64,000 bases of DNA from Dactylosporangium sp. AC04546 (lineage in GTDB: Bacteria; Actinomycetota; Actinomycetes; Mycobacteriales; Micromonosporaceae), in the NCBI RefSeq assembly GCF_022095675.1, contig NZ_JAHYSG010000037.1, positions 35,142 to 99,141 of the forward strand, written 5' to 3'. A model generated the notes under the pieces. It did not search any database. It was not told the origin of the DNA and saw only the letters and a program-made list of their open reading frames with translations. Of this stretch, positions 56,680-64,000 are shown one piece after another. Both the position numbers and the translations under genes were made by a program. Positions within the stretch are counted from its first letter, which is position 1; each line of letters opens with the position of its first letter.

Positions 56680-57060
56680 CTAGTTCGACGCGTAGCCGGG
56701 GAGGTCGTCGCCGCTCGACTCGACGCGGTCGACCTCCCCGTCGAAGTCGTCGTCGTGGTAGATCAGGTCGATCCTGCCGTCGTAGTCGCGGTCGTAGGCG
56801 ACCTTGTCGATCAGGCCGTCGTCGTTGGTGTCCCACATGGCGATGTCCGTCCGACCGTCGCCGTTCTGGTCGGCGAGCAGCACGTCCGTGGTGCCGTCGC
56901 CGTCGCTGTCGTAGCCGGCCGTCTGCACGTCGCCCGCCATCGGGTCCTCGGCCACCTCGGCGTGCTCGGCCTCGCCGAAGCCCGCCGACACGCCCTCGCC
57001 GAAGCCGGCGGTGGGGTCGGCCAGGTCGTCCGGGTCGAAGCCGAGATCGAAGTCGCTCAT
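56680..57060 (-). CDS. Small acidic protein with calcium-binding-type repeats
   Basis: A 126-residue, very acidic protein. The second half has six or more DxDGDG-like units (YDSDGDGTTD, DQNGDGRTD, DTNDDGLID, DRDYDGRID, DDDFDGEVD), the pattern of dockerin/EF-hand or thrombospondin-3-like calcium loops, each about 12-13 residues apart. There is no signal peptide, so a cytoplasmic calcium-binding role is implied. Similar small proteins occur in actinomycetes without known function. Convergent to the hemerythrin gene. Confidence 0.78.
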   Translation of the reverse strand: MSDFDLGFDPDDLADPTAGFGEGVSAGFGEAEHAEVAEDPMAGDVQTAGYDSDGDGTTDVLLADQNGDGRTDIAMWDTNDDGLIDKVAYDRDYDGRIDLIYHDDDFDGEVDRVESSGDDLPGYASN

Positions 57061-57079
57061 ACTGTCAGCTTTCCAGCAG

Positions 57080-58537
57080 TCAGGAACGCGGCGCCACCCG
57101 GTCCTCGACGGTGGCCCGCCGGATGCCGTACACGAAGTACAGCACCAGCCCCAGCGCCATCCAGACGAGGAACCGGGCCCAGGTCACGACCGGCAGGTTG
57201 AGCATCAGCCACACGCTGGCCAGCACGCTCAGCAGCGGCAGCCACGGCACGAGCGGCACCCGGAACGCCCGGGGCAGGTCGGGCCGGGTCCGGCGGAGCA
57301 CGATCACGCCGAGCGACACGACGACGAACGCGAAGAGCGTGCCGATCGAGGTCAGCTCGGACAGCTCGGACAGCGGCACGAAGGCGGCCAGCGCCATGAC
57401 CACCACGCCGGTGATCGTGGACATCAGCCACGGCGTGCCGAACCGCGGGTGCACCCGGGCCAGGGCCGGCGGCAGCAGGCCGTCGCGGGCCATCGCGAAC
57501 GACACCCGCGACTGGCCCAGGAGCAGCACCAGGATCACCGAGGTGATGCCGCAGACGGCGCCGAGGGAGATCAGGTCGGCGGCCCAGGTCTGGCCGACCA
57601 GGTCGAACGCCTTGGCCAGCGGCGCGGCGGTGTCGAGGGCGGTGTAGTGGACCATGCCGGTCACCACGAACGAGGTGGCCATGTAGAGCACCGCGCAGAT
57701 GACCAGCGAGCCGATGACGCCGAGCGGCACGTCCCGCTGCGGCCGGCGGGTCTCCTCGGCGGTGGTCGCGACGACGTCGAAGCCGATGTAGGCGAAGAAG
57801 ACGATCGAGGCGGCGGCCACAATCCCGAACCAGCCGAAGTGCTGCGGGGTGATCCCGGCCAGGACCTGCAGCAGCGGCGCCGCACCCCCGGACTCCTTCC
57901 CGGCGGGGACCGCCGCGGGGATGAACGGCGAGTAGTTGGCCGCCTTGATGAAGAACAGCCCCAGGCCGATGACGAACAGCACGACCGCCACCTTGATCGC
58001 GACCAGCACGCCGGTGACCCGCCCGGACAGCTTGGCGCCGAGCACCGTGACCAGGGTCAGCGCGGCGACGATGAAGGCGGCGCCGAAGTCGGGCTCGGCC
58101 TTGTCGCCGGCCAGCCAGGCCGGCAGGTTCAGCAGGTCCTGGAGGTAGGCCGACCAGCCGCGGGACACGACGGCGGCGCCGAGCGCGAGCTCCAGGCACA
58201 GGTCCCAGCCGATGATCCAGGCGATGAACTGCCCGAGGGTGGCGTAGGAGAAGGTGTACGCCGAGCCGGCCACGGGGACGGTGGAGGCGAACTCGGCGTA
58301 GCACAGCGCGGCGAGCGTGCACACGACACCCGCCAGGGCGAAGGACAGCACGATGGCGGGTCCCGCGTTGCGCGCGGCCTGCTGGCCGGTGAGCACGAAG
58401 ATGCCGGTCCCGATGATCACCCCGACGCCGAACACCGTCAGGTCGAAGGCGGACAGGTTCTTGCGCAGCCGGCGGCCGGGCTCGTCCGTGTCGCGCATCG
58501 ACTGCTCGATCGACTTGGTCCGGAACAACTTCGACAT
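57080..58537 (-). CDS. APC-family amino acid permease
   Basis: A 485-residue, twelve-segment transporter of the cationic-amino-acid (CAT/YfnA) branch: GVGVIIGTGIFVLTG in helix 1, VAGSAYTFSYATLG, IGFDVVATTAEETRRPQRDVP and GQSRVSFAMARDGLLPP are characteristic. It takes up an amino acid by proton or cation symport. The start ATG 58537 follows the long cytoplasmic N-terminus typical for the family. It lies 19 bp after the calcium-repeat gene in the opposite reading order, that is upstream of it on the same strand, so they may be co-transcribed. Confidence 0.92.
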   Translation of the reverse strand: MSKLFRTKSIEQSMRDTDEPGRRLRKNLSAFDLTVFGVGVIIGTGIFVLTGQQAARNAGPAIVLSFALAGVVCTLAALCYAEFASTVPVAGSAYTFSYATLGQFIAWIIGWDLCLELALGAAVVSRGWSAYLQDLLNLPAWLAGDKAEPDFGAAFIVAALTLVTVLGAKLSGRVTGVLVAIKVAVVLFVIGLGLFFIKAANYSPFIPAAVPAGKESGGAAPLLQVLAGITPQHFGWFGIVAAASIVFFAYIGFDVVATTAEETRRPQRDVPLGVIGSLVICAVLYMATSFVVTGMVHYTALDTAAPLAKAFDLVGQTWAADLISLGAVCGITSVILVLLLGQSRVSFAMARDGLLPPALARVHPRFGTPWLMSTITGVVVMALAAFVPLSELSELTSIGTLFAFVVVSLGVIVLRRTRPDLPRAFRVPLVPWLPLLSVLASVWLMLNLPVVTWARFLVWMALGLVLYFVYGIRRATVEDRVAPRS

Positions 58538-58601
58538 GCTGCCGACATGCCCGGAGGATCACCCGGCTACACGTCTGGCCACCCAACCAGTACCATTAAA
58601 T

Positions 58602-58616
58602 CTATCGGCTAGATAG
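58602..58616. promoter_or_regulatory. Inverted repeat before the FAD protein gene
   Basis: CTATC (58602-58606) and GATAG (58612-58616) flank five bases in an AT-rich stretch 14 bases before the ATG. This could be an operator of an Rrf2- or MarR-like regulator overlapping a -10 element. Confidence 0.35.
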
Positions 58617-58629
58617 GAATTGATGCCTC

Positions 58630-59931
58630 ATGCAGACGACCGTGGTGGTGGGTGGCGGGTGTAGTGGGGCGCTGACCGCGATCCACCTGAGCCAGGATCC
58701 CGGGCAGCGCCTCGTCATCGTCGATCCCGCGGGCCGCGACGCGCTCGGCCGCGGCGCGGCCTACCGCACCACGGACCCCGGGCATCTGCTCAACTCGCGC
58801 GCGGCGGCGATGAGCGCCCTGGCCGACGTCCCCGGCGACTTCGCCGAGTGGTGGCGGGAACGGGACGAAACCGCCGGACCGGCTGATTTCGCCCCGCGCC
58901 GGGTCTACGGCGACTACCTGCAGGACCGGCTCGAACGGGTGGAGTTCACCCACGTCAAGGGCGTCGCCGTGCGGGTCACCCGGGGCGGCGGGGTGCTGCT
59001 GCGCGGCGGCGACCGGCTCGCCGCCGACCGGGTCGTGCTGGCCCTCGGCCACGGCGCCCCGGCCGGGCCGCTCGCGATCACCTCCGCCGTGCGGACGCAT
59101 CCCTACTATGTGGGAAACCCGTGGAGCCCGGGCGCGCTCGACCGGGTGCCGGGCGACGAGCCGGTGCTGCTGATCGGCACCGGGCTGACCGCACTCGACG
59201 TCGCCCTGACCCTCAGCGACCGCGGCCGGCGCGCCCCGCTGCTGGCCGTCTCCCGCCGCGGGCTGCTCCCCCAGCCGCACCTGGCCCGGCAGCCGGCCGC
59301 CACGAGCGGCTTCGAGTTCCACGGCAGCGACGCGGCCGGCCTGCTCCGGGCGGTCCGGGCGTACGCGGCGGGCCAGCCCGACTGGCGCGCCGCCGTCGAC
59401 GCCGTCCGCCCCCGGATCGACGAGCTGTGGTGGCAGCTCTCCGTCGACGCGCGCAGGCGCTTCCTGCGGCACGCCTCCGCGTTCTGGGAGGTGCACCGGC
59501 ACCGGATGGCTCCCGAGATCGCGGCCCGGGTGGCGGTACTGCGCGAGACCGGCGCCCTGCGGACGCGCGCCGCGGCCATCCGGTCCATCCGGCGCGGCGA
59601 ACGGGGCTTCGTGGTCACCCTGCACCGGCAGGAGAGCGTCCCGGTCGCCGCGATCGTGAACTGCACCGGCCCGGGCGGCGCCGCGACCTCCACGCTCGGC
59701 CGGGCGCTGCTCGACGACGGGCTGGCCCGCCGCGACCCGACCGGCGTCGGGCTGGACGTCGACGGGCTCGGCCGGCTCATCGACCGGGCCGGTGAGCCGG
59801 TCGAGCACCTGTTGGCGGTCGGGCCGGCGCGCCGTGGCGCGTGGTGGGAGACGACCGCGGTACCGGAGATCCGGGCGCAGGCGGCGGCGCTAGGCCGGCA
59901 CGTGCTTGAGCGTCATCACGTGCTCCACTAG
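58630..59931 (+). CDS. FAD/NAD(P)-binding oxidoreductase-like protein
   Basis: A 433-residue flavoprotein with an N-terminal Rossmann motif GGGCSGALTAIHL, a second nucleotide-binding motif LIGTGLTALDVALTL near 180-200, and the RGAAYRTTDPGHLLNSRAAAMS segment typical of FAD-NAD(P)-binding family 9 (HcaD/YpdA-like). The substrate is not evident. The 3' end overlaps the convergent cvnD by 42 bp. The conserved tail RRGAWWETTAVPEIRAQA supports the full length. Confidence 0.85.
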   Translation: MQTTVVVGGGCSGALTAIHLSQDPGQRLVIVDPAGRDALGRGAAYRTTDPGHLLNSRAAAMSALADVPGDFAEWWRERDETAGPADFAPRRVYGDYLQDRLERVEFTHVKGVAVRVTRGGGVLLRGGDRLAADRVVLALGHGAPAGPLAITSAVRTHPYYVGNPWSPGALDRVPGDEPVLLIGTGLTALDVALTLSDRGRRAPLLAVSRRGLLPQPHLARQPAATSGFEFHGSDAAGLLRAVRAYAAGQPDWRAAVDAVRPRIDELWWQLSVDARRRFLRHASAFWEVHRHRMAPEIAARVAVLRETGALRTRAAAIRSIRRGERGFVVTLHRQESVPVAAIVNCTGPGGAATSTLGRALLDDGLARRDPTGVGLDVDGLGRLIDRAGEPVEHLLAVGPARRGAWWETTAVPEIRAQAAALGRHVLERHHVLH

Positions 59932-60468
59932 CGCGATGAGCACGTCCTTCACCGAGCGGCGGTCCCGGGCGTCGCACAGCACGACGGGCACGTCCGGGTC
60001 GAGGTCCAGCGCCTTCGCGATCGCCTCGGCGCTGTGCTTCTGCACGCCGTCGAAGCAGTTCACCGCGACCAGGAACGGGGTGCCGCGGCCCTCGAAGTAG
60101 TCGACCGACGGGAAGCAGTCGGTCAGCCGGCGGGTGTCGGCCAGCACGACCGCGCCGAGCGCGCCCAGCGCCAGTTCGTCCCAGAGGAACCAGAAGCGGT
60201 CCTGCCCGGGGGTACCGAAGAGATACAGCACGATGTCGTCGCTGATGCTGATCCGGCCGAAGTCCATCGCGACCGTCGTGGTCCGCTTGCCCTCCACGCC
60301 GCCGACGTCGTCGATGCCGACACCGGCGTTGGTGAGCACCTCCTCCGTCTGCAGGGGACGGATCTCGCTCACCGCGCTGACCAGCGTGGTCTTGCCGACC
60401 CCGAACCCGCCCGCGATGAGGATCTTCACCGCGAGGGGGATGTGGCCGTCAGAGCGCTCGGAGACCAT
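59890..60468 (-). CDS. cvnD: Conservon GTPase CvnD
   Basis: A 192-residue Ras-like ATP/GTP-binding protein: GGFGVGKTT (P-loop), TTVAMDFGRI (switch), FGTPGQDRFWFLW (G3), VNCFD (G4 variant). It is the last gene of the cvnABCD operon and overlaps cvnC by 20 bp. In Streptomyces conservons such proteins act with the CvnA kinase-like sensor, CvnB roadblock and CvnC to form a membrane-linked complex likened to eukaryotic G-protein signalling, affecting development and antibiotic production. Confidence 0.92.
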   Translation of the reverse strand: MVSERSDGHIPLAVKILIAGGFGVGKTTLVSAVSEIRPLQTEEVLTNAGVGIDDVGGVEGKRTTTVAMDFGRISISDDIVLYLFGTPGQDRFWFLWDELALGALGAVVLADTRRLTDCFPSVDYFEGRGTPFLVAVNCFDGVQKHSAEAIAKALDLDPDVPVVLCDARDRRSVKDVLIALVEHVMTLKHVPA

Positions 60469-60829
60469 TGACAACCGCCTTGAGGATGCGATCGTCGGGC
60501 CGCTGCGGCCCGACGGACTGGTCGTACTCCGGTTCGTGCATCTCGATGAGGCCCTGCTGGAGCAGGTCGCCCAGGAGCACGCGCACGACGCCGAGCGCGA
60601 GATCGAGATGCGACGCGAGCTCGGCGACCGAAACCGGCTCACGGGTACGTGTGAGGATCGCCCGCTGCTCGGGCAGCAGGCCAACTTCGCCGGTTCCGTC
60701 GGCCCGGCTCACCACGAACGCGACGAGGTCGAAGGCCCCCACCGCCGGCTTGGCCCGGCCCCCGGTGACCGCGTACGGGCGCACCACCGGGCCGGCGTCG
60801 GAGTCCATCCAGTCGTGGTCACCCGACAT
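60449..60829 (-). CDS. cvnC: Conservon protein CvnC (DUF742)
   Basis: A 126-residue DUF742 protein: VVRPYAVTGGRAKP at the start, then a winged-helix-like core (LLPEQRAILTRTREPVSVAELASHLDL, VLLGDLLQQGLIEMHEP). It overlaps cvnB by 11 bp and cvnD by 20 bp. The function is to join the CvnB/CvnD complex; DNA binding has been suggested from the fold. Confidence 0.92.
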   Translation of the reverse strand: MSGDHDWMDSDAGPVVRPYAVTGGRAKPAVGAFDLVAFVVSRADGTGEVGLLPEQRAILTRTREPVSVAELASHLDLALGVVRVLLGDLLQQGLIEMHEPEYDQSVGPQRPDDRILKAVVNGLRAL

Positions 60830-61241
60830 CGTTGGGTATGCCCGTCCGCGACGGCGCGGTGAGGTACTGCCCGACCCGCGTCACGAGCATCGCCATCTCG
60901 TAGGCGATGACGCCGATATCCGAGTCGGCCGCGCTCAGCACCGCCAGACACGCTCCCTGCCCGGCGGCGGTGACGAACAGGAACGAGTTGTCCATCTCCA
61001 CGATGGTCTGGCGGACGCCGCCGCCGTTGAACTGCCGACCGGCGCTGCGGGCCAGGCTCTGGAACCCGGACGCGACGGCCGCGAGATGCTCGGCGTCGTC
61101 CCGGCCCAGGTCACTGGACGCGCCCATGAGCAGCCCGTCGGCGGAGAGCACCACGGCGTGCTGTGCCGACTCGACCCGCTCGACCAGGTCGTCGAGGAGC
61201 CAGTCGAGCTTGCCGGTGCGGCTCGTCGAGTGCGTCGTCAC
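60819..61241 (-). CDS. cvnB: Conservon protein CvnB (roadblock/LC7)
   Basis: A 140-residue roadblock/LC7 domain protein: LDWLLDDLVERV, HAVVLSADGLLMGAS, EHLAAVASGFQSLARS and FVTAAGQGACLAVLS. Such proteins bind Ras-like GTPases and regulate their nucleotide state. The GTG start directly abuts the cvnA stop. Confidence 0.93.
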   Translation of the reverse strand: MTTHSTSRTGKLDWLLDDLVERVESAQHAVVLSADGLLMGASSDLGRDDAEHLAAVASGFQSLARSAGRQFNGGGVRQTIVEMDNSFLFVTAAGQGACLAVLSAADSDIGVIAYEMAMLVTRVGQYLTAPSRTGIPNDVG

Positions 61242-63602
61242 CTATACGTCCCTTTCCAGAGTGATTTCATCGTCGAGCTGCGCGGCGTCGCGACGCCCGC
61301 GCGTGAACCCGGCCTGCAGCGACGACATCATGTCCCGGGTCTGCTCGGGCGAACGGCCGCCGACGCCGGTGGCCGCGAACTCGGCGGCCGGGATGCCGTC
61401 GACCGTCCGCTCGTCCTCCGGGCGCTCGCGCAGCTGCGGGACGATGCTCGCCTGCCGGCGCCGCCTGGGCAGACCGTCGTCGGTGAGCTCCTGCGCGTCG
61501 GCCGTTCTCGGCGGCAGCGGTACCGGAGGCACCGTCTCCACGTGCTCGGCGACCACGTCGATCTGCGGGGCCGGGCCGACGTCGTCCAGCGTCGGCCGCA
61601 CGACGTCGGCCGCGTCCAGCTCGAGGACCTCCTCGGCGGCGGCCAGCTGCTGCTCGGCCGCGGTCGGCGCGGTGAGCTCCGCCGTGGCCCCGGTGATCAG
61701 GTGCGGCGGCACGAGCACCACCGCGGTGACGCCGCCGTACGGCGAGTGGCGCAGCGTGACCCGCACCCCGTGCCGGGCGGCGAGCAGCGCCACCACGAAC
61801 AGGCCGAGCCGGGCGCTGTTGGCCGGGTCGAAGTCCGGCGGGTGCAGCAGCCGCTGGTTGGCCTCCTCGATCGCCTCGGGCGCCATGCCGAGGCCGCGGT
61901 CCTCGATCTCGATCGCGTAGCCGTTGGGCACCAGCTGGCCGCTGATCTGCACGCGGGTGTGCGGCGGCGAGTACGACGTGGCGTTCTCGATGACCTCGGC
62001 GAGCAGGTGGATGACGTCGGCGACGGCCCGGCCGACCAGCGACGCCTCCGGCAGGGCCAGGAACCCGACCCGCGCGTAGTCCTCGACCTCGGAGACGGCG
62101 CCGCGGATCACGTCGATCATCGGCACCGGGTTGCGCCAGCCCCGGCCGGGCGCCGCGCCGGCCAGGATGACCAGGTCCTCGGCGTGCCGGCGCATGCGGG
62201 TGGCCAGGTGGTCGACCCGGAACAGGTCCTCGAGCTCGTCCGGGTCGGTCGTGCGCCGCTCCATGCGGTCGAGCAGCGCGAGCTGGCGGTGCAGCAGCGT
62301 CTGGCTGCGCCGGGCGATGTTGAGGAAGACCTCGTTGAGGCCGCGCCGCAGCTGGGCCTCGTGCGCGGCCGACTGGACGGCGGTGCGCTGGACGGCGCTG
62401 AACGCGTTGCCCAGCTTGCCGATCTCGTCCGCGCCGTACTCCAGGGGCGGCGCGGCGAGCACCACGTCGACCTCCTCGCCGTGGCGCAGTCGCCCGACCA
62501 GCTCGGGCAGCCGCACGTCGGCGAGGTGCTGGGCGTCGTGGCGCAGGCCGGTGAGCCGCCGGATGAGCGAGCGGCCGATGCGGATCGACAGCGCGATCGA
62601 CACCGCGACCGCGAGCAGGCCCAGGACGGCCGCGGCGACCAGCCGCGTGATGATGCCCACGGCGACCGGCTGGGCGTTGGCCGAGATCTGCGCGCCGAAC
62701 TCCAGGTCGAGGGTGCGCAGCTGCTCGACCACCTTGTCGTAGGCGTCGCGCCAGACCGTCACGTCGATCGGCAGCGGGCCGTTGACCCGGGCCTCGGCCA
62801 GGAGCTTGTTCTCCAGGTCCCGCACCTGCTTGTACGGGGCGCTGTCCACGATCGGCGTCCAGAACTGCGCCCGCGCGTCCTCGGGCAGCTCGACCACCGC
62901 GTCGGAGTACGCGGTCCGCTTCGCCCCGATCGCGGCGATCAGGTCGCCGCTCTCGGTCTTGACGAACTTCCCGGCCGCCGCCGCGCCGTTGACCAGCGCG
63001 TCCTCGCGGGCGAACAGCTCCCGCGCCCGGCTCGTCGCGATGACGGTGCGGGCGTTGCGGGTCAGGGCGGCGTCGCTGACGCCGGGCAGCGAGTTGTACC
63101 AGCGGTAGAAGGCGTCGATCGGCGCCGCGTACGCCTCCATGGCGCCGGCCCGGTCGACCTGCCCGAGCGTGACGGCGGTCCGGCTGGGCTCGACCTGCTC
63201 GAGCGCCGTGAGGACCTCCTGGAGCCGGCCCCGGGCCGTCTCCGGCAGCGCGTCCTGGAGGTCGCCGTCCTCGGCCCGGGAGCGGAAGTCGGCGATCGCC
63301 TCGTTGGACTTGGCCCGCTGCTCGGTCAGCGCGCTGACGGCCGGCGACCCCTCGGTCCGCCCGGCGGCGATGGCCACCACCGACAGCTTGCGCTCACGCT
63401 GCAGCTCGACGATGACGGACTCGGACGGCTTGCCGGTGAGCTCGTAGTACGTCTGGCTGTTGAACAGCTCGAACGCGGCTCCCGCGGTGAGGCTGGTCGC
63501 GAAGATCCACATCACGACGAGCGACGCCAACGGCGGCACCAGGAGGGTGATGATCTTCGCGCGGATCGACCACGTGCGGATTCTCCACGAGCTGCTCTTC
63601 AT
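61242..63602 (-). CDS. cvnA: Conservon sensor kinase-like protein CvnA
   Basis: A 786-residue membrane protein. Two membrane segments (about 20-42 and 315-340) enclose a helical nitrate/sulfonate-sensor-like (NIT) domain, followed by HAMP, a helical dimerisation region and a HATPase with VIENATSYSPPHTRV and EDRGLGMAPEA. A clear HisKA phospho-His box is missing, as usual for CvnA, so ATP binding rather than autophosphorylation may matter. The C-terminal 150 residues are low-complexity. It is the first gene of the conservon; the promoter should lie in 63603-63857. Confidence 0.92.
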   Translation of the reverse strand: MKSSSWRIRTWSIRAKIITLLVPPLASLVVMWIFATSLTAGAAFELFNSQTYYELTGKPSESVIVELQRERKLSVVAIAAGRTEGSPAVSALTEQRAKSNEAIADFRSRAEDGDLQDALPETARGRLQEVLTALEQVEPSRTAVTLGQVDRAGAMEAYAAPIDAFYRWYNSLPGVSDAALTRNARTVIATSRARELFAREDALVNGAAAAGKFVKTESGDLIAAIGAKRTAYSDAVVELPEDARAQFWTPIVDSAPYKQVRDLENKLLAEARVNGPLPIDVTVWRDAYDKVVEQLRTLDLEFGAQISANAQPVAVGIITRLVAAAVLGLLAVAVSIALSIRIGRSLIRRLTGLRHDAQHLADVRLPELVGRLRHGEEVDVVLAAPPLEYGADEIGKLGNAFSAVQRTAVQSAAHEAQLRRGLNEVFLNIARRSQTLLHRQLALLDRMERRTTDPDELEDLFRVDHLATRMRRHAEDLVILAGAAPGRGWRNPVPMIDVIRGAVSEVEDYARVGFLALPEASLVGRAVADVIHLLAEVIENATSYSPPHTRVQISGQLVPNGYAIEIEDRGLGMAPEAIEEANQRLLHPPDFDPANSARLGLFVVALLAARHGVRVTLRHSPYGGVTAVVLVPPHLITGATAELTAPTAAEQQLAAAEEVLELDAADVVRPTLDDVGPAPQIDVVAEHVETVPPVPLPPRTADAQELTDDGLPRRRRQASIVPQLRERPEDERTVDGIPAAEFAATGVGGRSPEQTRDMMSSLQAGFTRGRRDAAQLDDEITLERDV

Positions 63603-63857
63603 GCGGTCGGTCCTCGATGGGGGAAGTCGAACGGACGGACTGGGTGGCGCACGGGGGTTGCTCCCGGGGCATGATACGGACAGGCGGGCCGGGAAGTCAT
63701 CAACGAGGTGTTCCCCGTCCCAAACCGGGCCCCACCGGCCGGCCGCTCACCCGGGATCTCCCCCGCCGGGCGGGCACGCCCCGACGACCCGCTCAATCCT
63801 CCCCGATCTCCCCCCTCGGGTGGTGTGTGCCACCTTCCCGTGGGCAGGCCGGGCGCC
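63603..63857. other. Divergent promoter region of the conservon
   Basis: 255 bp without a supportable gene, between cvnA and a possible rightward gene. A pyrimidine-rich stretch (CCCCGATCTCCCCC) is the only striking feature; no clear -10/-35 was found. Confidence 0.4.
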
Positions 63858-64000
63858 ATGCGGGGTGGACGGTGGATCGTCGCGATCGGCGCCTGGACGG
63901 CGTGCGTCGGGGCGATCAGCGCGGCGGGAATCGGCAAGATGGAGGATGTGCGCTCGGCGCTGCTGGAGTCCACCGCCCGCAGATCGCCCCGACGCACGCC
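63858..64000 (+). CDS. Possible membrane protein, 5' end only
   Basis: An open frame from ATG 63858 to the window edge (47 codons) starts with a short basic piece (MRGGRW) and a hydrophobic anchor (IVAIGAWTACVGAISAAGIG). It could be the start of a secreted or membrane gene divergent from cvnA. Too short to identify. Confidence 0.3.
   Translation, partial: MRGGRWIVAIGAWTACVGAISAAGIGKMEDVRSALLESTARRSPRRT

Noticed and set aside
1..64000. CRISPR arrays, rRNA genes, IS transposases, integrases
   Set aside because: Looked for; no regularly spaced short repeats, rRNA signatures, DDE transposase or integrase motifs seen.

Overview
The window is high-GC actinobacterial DNA, most likely from the Micromonosporaceae (Actinoplanes/Dactylosporangium/Micromonospora type). 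This is inferred from codon use, GTG/TTG starts, stop-start overlaps, a conservon (cvnABCD), a BTAD/AfsR-type regulator and a long inverted repeat at 42476-42550 of a kind I associate with that family. No species can be named from the sequence.

Positions 1 to about 29,300 look like a genomic island rich in anti-phage genes. On the minus strand a Ser/Thr kinase, a SNF2 helicase (DrmD-like) and a very large DNA methyltransferase (DrmMI-like, running off the left edge) form a compact operon resembling the start of a class 1 DISARM locus, but led by a kinase. Next to it is a separate helix-turn-helix/adenine methylase whose catalytic motif IV reads HPPF. On the plus strand, 11226-22783 holds five tightly packed genes: a RapA/HepA-like helicase, a UvrD/HelD-like helicase, an unrecognised protein, a two-HKD PLD-family protein and a second SNF2-type helicase. 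I cannot match this set to a named defence system; it is the best candidate here for an undescribed one.

From 23637 to 29254 a segment is bracketed by two direct repeats of about 1.08 kb. Each carries a complete HigB/HigA-type toxin-antitoxin pair with its operator and ends in a tRNA-like anticodon arm. Copy 2 is followed by a clean tRNA T-arm and acceptor strand, with no canonical 5' half recognisable, which looks like the right attachment-site scar of the island. Between the repeats are one intact helical-repeat-like gene, a small conserved gene and several gene fragments.

From 29574 to 33504 lie a frameshifted membrane/TerB-like gene, an ASCH/HHH-like protein, a lipoprotein and a P450-like protein without a heme-ligand motif. 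From 33569 onward the DNA looks like ordinary chromosome: a Nei/Fpg glycosylase divergent from HrpB helicase, a DUF1254-type protein, a giant helical protein, a glycosyltransferase, a lipoprotein-MFP-ABC exporter operon divergent from its two-component system, a NADAR protein with a Trp-rich membrane protein, an MMPL transporter, a membrane protein converging on a BTAD-NTPase regulator, a hemerythrin, a calcium-binding-repeat protein, an APC permease, an FAD/NAD(P)-binding protein and the cvnABCD conservon.

Functionally, the left half is likely devoted to phage exclusion and island maintenance, and the right half to DNA repair, envelope stress sensing and export, and G-protein-type signalling.
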